DNA of 9,122 nt from Prolixibacteraceae bacterium (GTDB lineage: Bacteria; Bacteroidota; Bacteroidia; Bacteroidales; Prolixibacteraceae): assembly GCA_007116765.1 (NCBI GenBank), contig SKHV01000090.1, forward strand, positions 1 through 9,122, in the 5' to 3' direction. Position numbers and translations under genes: made by a program. Positions 1 to 6,862 of the stretch are shown in pieces. Each line of letters starts with the position of its first letter. Position 1 is the first letter of the stretch. The notes below the pieces were generated by a model. That model ran no database searches. It was not told where the DNA came from and saw nothing but the letters and a program-made list of their open reading frames with translations.

Positions 1-1
1 A

Positions 2-520
2 ATGCCTGCTTTCAAAAATAATGCAATACAAATAAAATCTACAGAAGGATCACAAATTCATACTAATCAAGGTATGAATGCAATATATATTGAAAACCAA
101 AGAATTACAGTTCAATTACCAAAAATATTTGAATCGGGTCATAGAGAAGAAAAAGTTGCTTGGTTATCAGATGTAATTGGTGCCACTGGCGGTCTAAATT
201 GGATCTATGTTGAAGAAAATATGGAAGTTCAAAATGGTTATGGTTATGGTGTTGATACTTCTGTAACAAGAACACTAACCTTACCCGAAATACCAGAACT
301 CGGGTTTTTGTTTGGAGTGGCAGATGTAACTGATAATGCAAATAATCATCCAATTATAGTTGTAAATAGTGGTCAAAAAATCAATGGAAAATTGAATAAT
401 TTCCTAGTTGTAGAAACTGGATCAGCATATTCTTTTGTTTTTGTAAGTGAAATAGTAGGTTGGAGAATGATTGCCGAAGTTTCTACCGATAAAACAGTAG
501 ATGCGGGTGAATTAGGCTAA
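2..520 (+). CDS. Phage tail-fibre-like structural protein, possibly 5'-truncated
   Basis: This is probably a virion structural protein of the fibre or adhesin complex. Residues about 65-158 carry a beta-rich module also present in the genes at 2189-3052 and 3140-3706: GYGYGVDT, then TLTLPEIPELGFLFGV, a spacer with an asparagine run, IIVVNSGQKINGK, an aliphatic strand, and a closing GW. The last residues (TVDAGELG) resemble the ends of the genes at 639-2108 (KVDGGTLGA) and 2189-3052 (SVDGGTLD). Residues 1-60 are unlike the Mtd-N-like start of its relatives. The first ATG lies at base 2, so no ribosome site can be seen and the reading frame may continue upstream; the true start is unknown. GC is low (about 30% over bases 61-180). 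The module family is recognised with fair confidence; its exact place in the virion is not. Confidence 0.7.
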   Translation: MPAFKNNAIQIKSTEGSQIHTNQGMNAIYIENQRITVQLPKIFESGHREEKVAWLSDVIGATGGLNWIYVEENMEVQNGYGYGVDTSVTRTLTLPEIPELGFLFGVADVTDNANNHPIIVVNSGQKINGKLNNFLVVETGSAYSFVFVSEIVGWRMIAEVSTDKTVDAGELG

Positions 521-556
521 AAAAAAATAATTTTTTCAGAAATTTTTGTTTCAAAT

Positions 557-565
557 TGATAAATA
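557..565 (+). promoter_or_regulatory. Candidate late-type phage promoter (TGATAAATA)
   Basis: The sequence TGATAAATA, within the 10-mer TTGATAAATA at 556-565, differs at one base from the T4 late-promoter box TATAAATA. It lies in an AT-rich gap 73 bases before the gene at 639. The same 10-mer occurs at 3096-3105 before the gene at 3140. In AT-rich DNA such matches arise by chance, so the call rests mainly on the repeated 10-mer and its intergenic position. Confidence 0.35.
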
Positions 566-624
566 GTCAAAACGAATAATTTGTTCGTAAAGTAAGTTCC
601 ATTTTCTTTTTTCTTTTTTTTTTT

Positions 625-630
625 AGGAGG
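625..630 (+). promoter_or_regulatory. Strong Shine-Dalgarno AGGAGG after a T tract
   Basis: A perfect AGGAGG lies 8 bases before the ATG at 639 and fixes that start. It follows directly on a nearly pure T tract (602-624, broken only by a few C). The tract would leave the messenger unpaired just before the ribosome site, consistent with very efficient initiation, although that effect is inferred. Confidence 0.8.
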
Positions 631-638
631 ACAGCAGT

Positions 639-2108
639 ATGGCACGTTTGGCAGACATTCTTATTCTTAGAGGCACAACTGCTCAGATCGAAGCAGCAAG
701 AGCAGCAAGTTCCATCAAGGCAGGTGAACAGGTTCTAAATACCGATACTGGACAGATTTTTGTCGGTATGGGTGGAACCACCATTGAACTCGTTGGTGGT
801 GCAACAATCGCTTCTGGAGAACCTAGTGGTGCAGCAAATTTTGCAGTAGCGGGAGCAGTATATCTTGATTCAGCTTCTGATACCCTCTATATTTACAGTG
901 GGTCAGCTTGGGTCAAGGCAGGTATTACTGATCTTTCAGATATGAACGGCACTCTTGATGATATTGATGACGGTACTACTTATGGTAGGGTTCGTCTTTC
1001 TGAGCTTGAAGACGGAACAGTAACTCGTATTGATGATGGTACTAACTCTGCAACTGCAGCTGACGTTCGTTCCCACCTTGATGATGCAGATATTCACCGT
1101 GAGATCAATGATTCTGGTACTGGAGTCACAGATCTTTGGTCGGCTAATAAGATTGATAGTGAACTTGATGACAAGGCAGATAAAGTTGTTCCTGCCATTG
1201 CTGGTGATATTGCTACTCTTGATTCAACAGGTAATCTTGTAGACAGTGGTTATCGTCTTGATGATGCTGGTACTGGATCACAAGATATTTGGTCTGCAAA
1301 CAAGACACAGACTGAAATTGATAATGCTATTTCTGGTCTTTCTTGGCGTATGCCTGTAACAGAAATCGCTCTTGCTCCTCCTGCATCTCCTTCCGAAGGT
1401 GATAGAGTTCTTATCACTGGTGGAACTGCCACAGGTGATTTTGCAGGTGAAGAAGAAAAAATTGCCGTTTATAATGGTACTTCTTGGGATTTTGTAACTC
1501 CTGAAGCAAGCTGGGCAGTGATGAACAGTGATAATGACGCTGGTTATACATACAGTGTTGCAGAAGGTGAATGGGTTCAGTTCACAGGTGCTGGTCAGCT
1601 TTCTGGTGGAAATGGTATTGATATTACAGGTAATACTGTATCGGTTGATGAAGGTCGTGGTCTTACTTTTGTTGGCGGTGAGCTTGAAGTTGATGTTCTC
1701 GGCACAGGTGGTTTGACAAAGACTGCTGGCGTTGAAAGTGATCAACTTGCAATTCTTCCTGACGAAACAACTGGTGTTACAGTTGCTCCAATCGGTCTAA
1801 GTACCAACGGTGCAGGTATCAAGATTGACGATAGTACAATTGAACATACCACTGGAACCCTTAGTGTCAAGGATGGTGGTATTACTGCTGCTAAGATCAA
1901 CGCCAGTGCAGTTGGTGACGGTCTTGAAGGTGGTGCCGGTACTGCAATTTCAGTTGAGGCAGATGCTACAGGTGGTGCGAATCTTGCTACTGCTATCAAT
2001 GTAAGTGCAAACGGTGTTGCAGTTAAGATTGATGATGATACGGTTAAGGAAAACACTAGCAACCAGCTTTATGTTGCTAAGGTTGATGGTGGAACTCTCG
2101 GAGCCTAG
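639..2108 (+). CDS. Long tail-fibre protein with Mtd-N-like, WSANK repeat and DUF2793-like modules
   Basis: This is a 489-residue fibre-type virion protein. Residues 1-50 form a Mtd-N-like domain (ILILRGTTAQ, NTDTGQIFVG), probably an attachment or trimerisation element. Residues 70-93 carry a second small module (GAVYLDSASDTLYIY, then SGSAW). Two related segments follow: INDSGTGVTDLWSANKI (156-172) and LDDAGTGSQDIWSANKT (207-223), each leading into a short heptad-like stretch. Residues about 235-317 resemble DUF2793: PP.sPSEGDRVLI, an ATGDFAG turn, IAVYNGTSWDFVTPE and a closing W. The rest is a low-complexity beta repeat shaft rich in Gly, Thr, Asp and Val, with two copies of a KIDD(S/D)T(I/V) motif (395-401 and 463-469). 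No cysteine is present. GC is near 45%, higher than its neighbours, with many GGT, CGT and GAT codons, which fits high expression. A strong terminator follows it. The fibre class is secure; its exact equivalent in a model phage is not. Confidence 0.85.
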   Translation: MARLADILILRGTTAQIEAARAASSIKAGEQVLNTDTGQIFVGMGGTTIELVGGATIASGEPSGAANFAVAGAVYLDSASDTLYIYSGSAWVKAGITDLSDMNGTLDDIDDGTTYGRVRLSELEDGTVTRIDDGTNSATAADVRSHLDDADIHREINDSGTGVTDLWSANKIDSELDDKADKVVPAIAGDIATLDSTGNLVDSGYRLDDAGTGSQDIWSANKTQTEIDNAISGLSWRMPVTEIALAPPASPSEGDRVLITGGTATGDFAGEEEKIAVYNGTSWDFVTPEASWAVMNSDNDAGYTYSVAEGEWVQFTGAGQLSGGNGIDITGNTVSVDEGRGLTFVGGELEVDVLGTGGLTKTAGVESDQLAILPDETTGVTVAPIGLSTNGAGIKIDDSTIEHTTGTLSVKDGGITAAKINASAVGDGLEGGAGTAISVEADATGGANLATAINVSANGVAVKIDDDTVKENTSNQLYVAKVDGGTLGA

Positions 2109-2120
2109 TCATACATAGTT

Positions 2121-2171
2121 CGGTAAGAGGGTCTATTTGATGTAGAGATTAGGCCCTCTTACCGTTTTTTT
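2121..2171 (+). terminator. Intrinsic terminator after the long fibre gene
   Basis: The arms at 2121-2134 (CGGTAAGAGGGTCT) and 2151-2164 (AGGCCCTCTTACCG) pair over 14 positions with one G-U pair, around a 16-base loop. Seven T residues follow directly (2165-2171). It begins 12 bases after the stop codon at 2108. This is the clearest terminator in the window and should end or attenuate messages from the gene at 639. The next gene's ribosome site begins 6 bases after the T run, so that gene depends on read-through or on a promoter not recognised here. Confidence 0.92.
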
Positions 2172-2176
2172 ATATC

Positions 2177-2182
2177 AAGGAG
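2177..2182 (+). promoter_or_regulatory. Shine-Dalgarno AAGGAG deciding a GTG start
   Basis: AAGGAG lies 6 bases before GTG at 2189. The choice is supported by protein alignment: from this GTG the product starts (M)AEQTRIQLLRGTLSQ, matching MGEQTEIQVLRGNLSQ of the gene at 3140 from its first residue. Confidence 0.8.
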
Positions 2183-2188
2183 TGACCT

Positions 2189-3052
2189 GTGGCCGAACAA
2201 ACTAGAATCCAATTACTTAGAGGTACATTATCACAGGTTTTATCTGAGACTGCTATTGACGGTCGCCAGGCCTTTGCAACCGATACCCAAGAAGTTTATA
2301 TTGGTGAAGGTGGATTTTGGTACTTAGTTGGTAAGCCTCTTATGGGGGTAGCTATATCTAGGCCGATTACACCACAGGCAGGGGCGGTTCCAGGGAAGCT
2401 TTATTTTGCAACTGACACAAAAGTTCTTTCAATTTATCAAAATAGTGAATGGCATAATCTTACTGGTCCAGATATGCCAATTGATTCAACTCAATTTGAA
2501 AAACATCTTTCGGTTGACGATAACACTGTTCAAAAAGCATTAGAGACTTTGGATGGTTTAGAATTAGATGGTAGAGTGGTTTGGAGTGTTTATTCTACTA
2601 ACCAAACTGCTAAAAATAATACTGGTTATGCATTTGATACAAGAACAGCAGATCGCACACTAACGCTTCCCGTCGATCCAGAGACGGGATTTATTTTCGG
2701 TGTAAAAGATGCTTATGGAAGTGCATCGGTAAATAATATTATTGTGAATCGTAATGGTAAGAAAATTGAAGGTGAAGAAGAGAATGTTCTTATAGACATT
2801 GACACTGCGGCTATGACTTTTGCCTATATCAATGAAGATCGTGGTTGGGTTCAGGTAAGTGAAGCAGCTGGTGGTGGTGTAGGTGGTCCAAATACAACTA
2901 TAGATGGTTCAGTTGCACTTTGGAATGGAACAGATGGTCGTTCTTTGAAAAGTCTTGATTTTGGTAATCCTAATGAAATTCTTTCAGTCAATTCAAGTGG
3001 TGATGGAGTTGAATGGACAGATAGAAGTGTAGATGGCGGAACACTTGACTAA
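2189..3052 (+). CDS. Modular tail-fibre-like protein, Mtd-N-like plus shared beta module
   Basis: This 287-residue protein has recognisable modules in order. Residues 5-47 are Mtd-N-like (IQLLRGTLSQ, FATDTQEVYIG). Residues 65-88 are the small module PGKLYFATDTKVLSIYQNSEW. Residues about 105-123 match the VQKALETLDGLEL linker type seen in fibre proteins. Residues 131-222 are the beta module shared with the genes at 2 and 3140 (WSVYSTNQTAKNN, TLTLPVDPETGFIFGVKDAY, IIVNRNGKKIEGE, FAYINEDRGW). After a glycine hinge (AAGGGVGGP), residues 234-275 resemble the 'GP..t...a.lwnGtdGrslks' fibre motif. It ends SVDGGTLD, like the gene at 639. The start is GTG with a good ribosome site. It is probably a virion fibre or adhesin subunit; whether it is a minor fibre, a connector or a decoration protein cannot be told. 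Confidence 0.8.
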   Translation: MAEQTRIQLLRGTLSQVLSETAIDGRQAFATDTQEVYIGEGGFWYLVGKPLMGVAISRPITPQAGAVPGKLYFATDTKVLSIYQNSEWHNLTGPDMPIDSTQFEKHLSVDDNTVQKALETLDGLELDGRVVWSVYSTNQTAKNNTGYAFDTRTADRTLTLPVDPETGFIFGVKDAYGSASVNNIIVNRNGKKIEGEEENVLIDIDTAAMTFAYINEDRGWVQVSEAAGGGVGGPNTTIDGSVALWNGTDGRSLKSLDFGNPNEILSVNSSGDGVEWTDRSVDGGTLD

Positions 3053-3097
3053 TTTTTAGATTATTTTCAATAATTTCAAAAATTTCTTTTGCTTTTT
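3053..3097 (+). terminator. Possible weak AT-only terminator
   Basis: Directly after the stop, 3053-3065 can pair with 3069-3081 around a TTC loop, with one G-U pair and one mismatch; the core is ATTATT/AATAAT. A T-rich run (3083-3097) follows. The stem has almost no G-C pairs, so its strength is doubtful. Confidence 0.3.
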
Positions 3098-3105
3098 GAT
3101 AAATA
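3096..3105 (+). promoter_or_regulatory. Candidate late-type phage promoter (TTGATAAATA)
   Basis: This 10-mer is identical to the one at 556-565 and contains a one-mismatch version of the T4 late box TATAAATA. It ends 34 bases before the ATG at 3140, a suitable distance for a short leader. It sits just after the possible weak terminator, which would make the 3140 gene its own transcription unit. Confidence 0.4.
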
Positions 3106-3139
3106 TATGATAGATTTAGAAAATAAAAGGATATCATAT

Positions 3140-3706
3140 ATGGGTGAGCAAACTGAAATTCAAGTTCTAAGAGGTAATCTAAGTCAAGTTTTAGCACATC
3201 AGGCAAAAGATGGTAAACCCGCCTTTACTGCCGATACACAAGAATTATATGTTGGTCACGATAGTTATTGGTATTTAGTTGGAAGAGCCAATTTTGGTAC
3301 TCTTGAAAATAGACCTTCGGCAAATGTTCCTGGAAGAATTTATTATGCAACTGATACTAAAAATACATATATTTCAAATGGAGCAAATTGGAATAGAATA
3401 AGAGATGAAAATAGTGTTGAATGGGATTTATACACAACAAATCAAACTGCTGTAAAAGGTAAAGGATATGCTTGTAATACTACTTCTGGAGCTATTACAA
3501 TAACATTGCCTGAGACTCCAAGTGTAGGTGATTTGGTCGGTGTGAAAGATGCATATAAAACAAGTGAAACAAATAACATCACAATTGCAAGAAATGGTGA
3601 GAATATTGATGGAATTGCTGAAAATATTATAATTGATGTAAATGGAATAACTGCTGTTTTTTGCTATATTGATGAAAGTAGAGGTTGGATACTTGTAAAT
3701 TACTAA
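3140..3706 (+). CDS. Short modular tail-fibre-like protein, paralogue of the upstream gene
   Basis: This 188-residue protein is a compact paralogue of the 2189-3052 product. Residues 1-48 are Mtd-N-like (MGEQTEIQVLRGNLSQ, TADTQELYVG). Residues 63-84 are the small module (VPGRIYYATDTKNTYI, NGANW). Residues 94-187 are the shared beta module (WDLYTTNQTAVKGKGYACNT, ITLPETPSVGDLVGVKDAY, NNITIARNGENIDGIAE, FCYIDESRGW). It lacks the linker, the GP motif and the VDGGTL ending of its neighbour and stops 5 residues after the GW. The start at 3140 is chosen over earlier in-frame ATGs (3089, 3107) because AAAAGGA at 3125-3131 is 8 bases upstream and the alignment with the paralogue begins here. Its composition is more AT-rich than the long fibre gene. 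It is a probable virion component of unknown exact position. Confidence 0.8.
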   Translation: MGEQTEIQVLRGNLSQVLAHQAKDGKPAFTADTQELYVGHDSYWYLVGRANFGTLENRPSANVPGRIYYATDTKNTYISNGANWNRIRDENSVEWDLYTTNQTAVKGKGYACNTTSGAITITLPETPSVGDLVGVKDAYKTSETNNITIARNGENIDGIAENIIIDVNGITAVFCYIDESRGWILVNY

Positions 3707-3755
3707 TTCGTCAAGAAAGCTACCGTCTTTAGAAGCAGATGAATTGAAGATATAT

Positions 3756-3763
3756 TATAAATG
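3756..3763 (+). promoter_or_regulatory. Candidate late-type promoter (TATAAATG)
   Basis: TATAAATG matches seven of the eight bases of the T4 late box and lies in the 140-base AT-rich gap, 83 bases before the ATG at 3847. The rest of the gap shows no convincing terminator or gene. Chance occurrence is quite possible in such AT-rich DNA. Confidence 0.25.
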
Positions 3764-3846
3764 AAATAAGAAAAAAGTCAATAAAAAAATAATTTGTTTA
3801 GAAAAATGAATATGTAAATGATAACTAAATGAAAAAGGAGAACTAA

Positions 3847-6276
3847 ATGCCAAGAGATATATCAGAATTACTTCATTGTGTTTGTTGTACTGGAGATGCA
3901 ACTTCACTTTGTCAAAGAGATATAAAGTGTGAGGATTTTTCCGATAAAAAAGTATTGGTTGCTAGAAATATAGAAGGTACTGAGTCTCACGAATATATGA
4001 CTTTACAAGAGCTAATAGATATTTCAAATGTAAATACTAGTGCAATATCCATTTGTGATAAAGATATAAGATGTCATACATTTGATCACGATTATGTTTT
4101 AACTGCAAAAAGAGATGGAGAGGATGAATATTTTGAGATGGTTCCTGTAGGATCTCTCATAACACCTCCTCCTGCTGGGCATACTGTTCATCTCTATGTT
4201 CATCAGGACAATGATAGCAGTACGCCCGGATGGGACGTAACTCATTTTGCAAGTCTTCGAAAAGCAGTGGGACAAGCTCGTATTGAATTTCAAGCGAGCA
4301 AGGTCATTATTCATTTGATGAGTGGTTATGTGTGGAGTGAATCAATCGATATCAATAACTGGGACGCTTCAAAAATCGAAATTCTCTCCGATGAAGAAGA
4401 AATGAATATCGTGGGGTTCACTCCTCAGGATTCCCCTATCACTGTGTCGAATATACTTGACGCAAAAACCCTCAATATCAGCTCCATTTCCGCACCTCCA
4501 TCCGTCAGCATTTCCGATTACAACAATGATGGAGTGGGTGGGGTTAGGCTTGATCTTCCATGGTCAGATCCAAATGTAAGGCCGACTGCATTTCTACAAG
4601 CTAGTTCCTTCTTTCAGATTATTGGAAGCGTAGGAACAGACCCAAACCACCCGTTCTCTCCGGGTGATCCTCAGTATGTCAGCAGTACTCAATATACATA
4701 TGATGGATACTATATGATTGATGCTGGTAGACGCACTCTTCTTCGTTATAATTCATCCAGAGTGCGCACTGGCCCAGATCCTATTTTCGTAGGACGCTGT
4801 GACGAAACTCCCAGTGATTCAAAAGGTACGTATCATCTTCTAAATGCTACCATGATAAACCTATCCGAACCACACGGTATTGATGGAATCAGTGACACGA
4901 TGACTATTTCGGGCAGCGGTTCATACAATGGTGACTATTTAGTATGGACAACAGGAAATAATACCCTAGTTATGAATAGTCCAGACAGCTTCATTCTAAT
5001 GGTTGATTATGTCTCTGGCCAGCCGTCTGGAACCATGAAGAATAAGTATGTTTCAAGATTTGTCGTTCCAGCAGGACAACCATTCTTCAAAGGTTTGATC
5101 TTTTATGCCTATGATGCAGGTTCTTATAACGGCTTACACGTTATAAAGGATTTGGAAGAGGTTGGTGCAAACGTGGAAATTCACGTACTGTTCCCTTACG
5201 AGTCTGGTCAGCATTCCGGATCAAGTCATGTTAAACTTGATAATCTCGTTGAAGTTTCGTTTACTGATCCACATGCTTTGAATGACTCCTTGGGAGTTGT
5301 GCCAGAAGATTTTATCGCTATTGTTGCTGGTGATTATACAGGAGTACATCGGGTTTTACAAAGCACTGGAACACACTCCGTTTTGCTGGACTCCAAGTAT
5401 AAGGGCGTTACTTGGGGAACTTCTCCGAAGGCGAAGAAAGCAGTTGTTTCAGATGTTTCAGGAACGATCCTTTCCGTCCGTAACACTTACAACGGCCCTA
5501 CGGTCAATGTGACTATTCGGGCTACAGATAGCCAATCAACGGGGATATCCTGCGCTTCTGGTTCTTTTCTTATCACAGCTCAAAACTGTGGAGTTGTTGG
5601 GGCAAGAACTAATTTGAGTGTTAGTAAAAATAGCATCTTATCTATCAACAACGCTAATTTTAACTATAGCGGATCATATGGAATAGATTGCAGTGAGAGC
5701 ACTATGAATCTTTCAAACGTCAGTGTTCAGTACTGCCGAGGGGGTATTCGGGTTGTTAATACTCGTGGGGTTTTCAATGTTCTCAACGTGTCTTATTCTT
5801 TGGGTACGGGTATCCAAATACGTACCTGTTCACTTTCTATAAATAGACTTTTCGCACATAACAACAGTAGATTAGTGGTTAATGCGGGGAGCAATTCTTT
5901 GATAGAATTAAAAGATTTTGACATCGTTAATTATCATTGCGACAATCATATAGGTGGTCAGATTATCTCAAAATGTGGTATTGTTTTATTTGGAGGAACT
6001 AAACTTCAAATGTGGTTGGGTACTAGTATACCTTGTCGAATTGTCCGCAGAATTTGGCTCACTTCTGGAGAAATCAGCGGAGATGGTTATAATCGTAGCT
6101 CTACTGATCTTTATATATGGCCTGGTACTGGATGCCTCGTTAGTGGATACCGTCAAAATCTTAATACTCAAGCAACTGTATCAGATCCGGGTAGGGCTTC
6201 TGGTGGTGGTAGTAATCTTGCATTCAATACTCTAACATCTGCTGGTATATCGTTCTCGGACGGCAGTCATATCTAG
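3847..6276 (+). CDS. Probable beta-helical tail spike / receptor-binding protein (809 aa)
   Basis: This is a large adhesin-like protein. Residues 1-105 form an N-terminal anchor built from two related halves: SLCQRDIKCEDF...LQELI (20-56) and SICDKDIRCHTF...VGSLI (68-105), each with a C-x5-C pair (C22/C28, C70/C76), preceded by CVCC at 11-14. After PPPAGHTVHLYV, residues 113-185 look like the entry to a right-handed beta-helix (FASLRKAVGQAR, KVIIHLMSGYVW). Residues about 250-540 carry four degenerate repeats of roughly 70 residues marked by TYDGYYMI (284), SYNGDYLV (359), SYNGLHVI (426) and DYTGVHRV (496). Residues 555-735 are beta-helix-like, alternating NLS, SIN and GI turns, with many cysteines. 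No enzyme active site is recognised; a polysaccharide-depolymerising or purely binding role is inferred from architecture. AAGGAG (3835-3840) sets the start. GC rises from about 30% (3901-4140) to about 45% (4501-4740), suggesting that a foreign distal part was joined to a resident anchor. Confidence 0.75.
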   Translation: MPRDISELLHCVCCTGDATSLCQRDIKCEDFSDKKVLVARNIEGTESHEYMTLQELIDISNVNTSAISICDKDIRCHTFDHDYVLTAKRDGEDEYFEMVPVGSLITPPPAGHTVHLYVHQDNDSSTPGWDVTHFASLRKAVGQARIEFQASKVIIHLMSGYVWSESIDINNWDASKIEILSDEEEMNIVGFTPQDSPITVSNILDAKTLNISSISAPPSVSISDYNNDGVGGVRLDLPWSDPNVRPTAFLQASSFFQIIGSVGTDPNHPFSPGDPQYVSSTQYTYDGYYMIDAGRRTLLRYNSSRVRTGPDPIFVGRCDETPSDSKGTYHLLNATMINLSEPHGIDGISDTMTISGSGSYNGDYLVWTTGNNTLVMNSPDSFILMVDYVSGQPSGTMKNKYVSRFVVPAGQPFFKGLIFYAYDAGSYNGLHVIKDLEEVGANVEIHVLFPYESGQHSGSSHVKLDNLVEVSFTDPHALNDSLGVVPEDFIAIVAGDYTGVHRVLQSTGTHSVLLDSKYKGVTWGTSPKAKKAVVSDVSGTILSVRNTYNGPTVNVTIRATDSQSTGISCASGSFLITAQNCGVVGARTNLSVSKNSILSINNANFNYSGSYGIDCSESTMNLSNVSVQYCRGGIRVVNTRGVFNVLNVSYSLGTGIQIRTCSLSINRLFAHNNSRLVVNAGSNSLIELKDFDIVNYHCDNHIGGQIISKCGIVLFGGTKLQMWLGTSIPCRIVRRIWLTSGEISGDGYNRSSTDLYIWPGTGCLVSGYRQNLNTQATVSDPGRASGGGSNLAFNTLTSAGISFSDGSHI

Positions 6277-6284
6277 GAGATAGT

Positions 6285-6752
6285 ATGCTTATAGTTGTAG
6301 AGAAAGATGGTAGATATAGTGGGATCGCTTACGAAGAAGATACGCGAGCAATTCGTGAGCACCATACGTCTCAGGGACAATTTTGCTTTTGGGATACTCG
6401 CCCGATTCCTGAAATTGATCCAGAGGGGACTACACCAGTTCCTTTTCATCCGGACTGGAATACTCCAGCGTGGGATGCTCTTTTGAACCAAGATGCTATT
6501 GGACAACTTTGGAACGCTGCTCATGCGTTCCAAAACACTCGTATTGATGCAAATGGAGTTGCTGCAATGATCCATAAAGTAGGTCAGGAAGGATCACACA
6601 CAAAAGCCACGGCAAACATCGAGTGGTGGCAGGGATTGTGGAGTGATTATGAAGTCCGTCGACAGAAGATTCTGAGTGGTGTAGAGTATTCTCTGGACTT
6701 CTCCAACAATGGCGACATTCCGTTCCGTGTTCATGACGCCATGGCAGAGTAG
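6285..6752 (+). CDS. Unrecognised small protein coupled to the tail spike; candidate chaperone
   Basis: I do not recognise this 155-residue family. The gene begins 8 bases after the spike stop codon, and the stop TAG (6274-6276) is part of the ribosome site TAGGAGA, so the two genes are very likely translated together. The protein has a beta-like start (LIVVEKDGRYSGIAY), an acidic and proline-rich middle (PIPEIDPEGTTPVPFHPDW, 40-58), a probable helical part with several tryptophans (61-85 and 112-130, including EWWQGLW), and an Asp/Asn-rich end. No signal peptide, membrane segment or catalytic motif is visible. Its small size and position directly after a large spike gene match phage tail-fibre assembly proteins and chaperones, but this is inference from position. 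It could instead be a capping subunit. GC is balanced, like the distal spike and unlike the AT-rich backbone. Confidence 0.6.
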   Translation: MLIVVEKDGRYSGIAYEEDTRAIREHHTSQGQFCFWDTRPIPEIDPEGTTPVPFHPDWNTPAWDALLNQDAIGQLWNAAHAFQNTRIDANGVAAMIHKVGQEGSHTKATANIEWWQGLWSDYEVRRQKILSGVEYSLDFSNNGDIPFRVHDAMAE

Positions 6753-6812
6753 GTAAGGGGATATTCCATCAGTAGTTCGAGAAATAATCAATGAAATAAA
6801 GGATGCACTCGT

Positions 6813-6836
6813 CTTTAAATTTCACAGCGTTTAAAG
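6813..6836. repeat. Inverted repeat CTTTAAA / TTTAAAG
   Basis: Perfect 7-base arms at 6813-6819 and 6830-6836 flank a 10-base loop in the gap before the gene at 6863. No T run follows, so it is not a typical terminator. It could be a messenger hairpin or a protein-binding site in the leader; no function is assigned. Confidence 0.35.
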
Positions 6837-6862
6837 GAAGATGTTACATATAGGAGAATTAA

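Noticed and set aside
519..537. A9-TAA-T6 stretch after the first gene as a terminator
   Set aside because: The stem would be only A-T pairs with a 3-base loop and no following clean T run after C537; too weak to annotate.
1278..1745. A 155-codon minus-strand open frame inside the long fibre gene
   Set aside because: It is fully antisense to a gene with clear fibre modules, and its Thr/Asn/Ser-rich product reflects the codon bias of the opposite strand.
3089..3139. Upstream in-frame starts of the 3140 gene (3089 and 3107)
   Set aside because: They have no ribosome site, overlap the candidate promoter box, and the alignment with the 2189 gene product begins exactly at the ATG at 3140.
639..3706. 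Possible diversity-generating retroelement, suggested by the Mtd-N-like domains
   Set aside because: No reverse transcriptase, no template repeat and no C-type-lectin variable region with adenine-biased codons is seen; the Mtd-N-like fold alone is widespread in ordinary fibres.
5838..5845. Exact T4-type late box TATAAATA inside the spike gene
   Set aside because: It lies within coding sequence, far (about 440 bases) from the next gene, which is already coupled to the spike; one such match is expected by chance in about 9 kb of AT-rich DNA.
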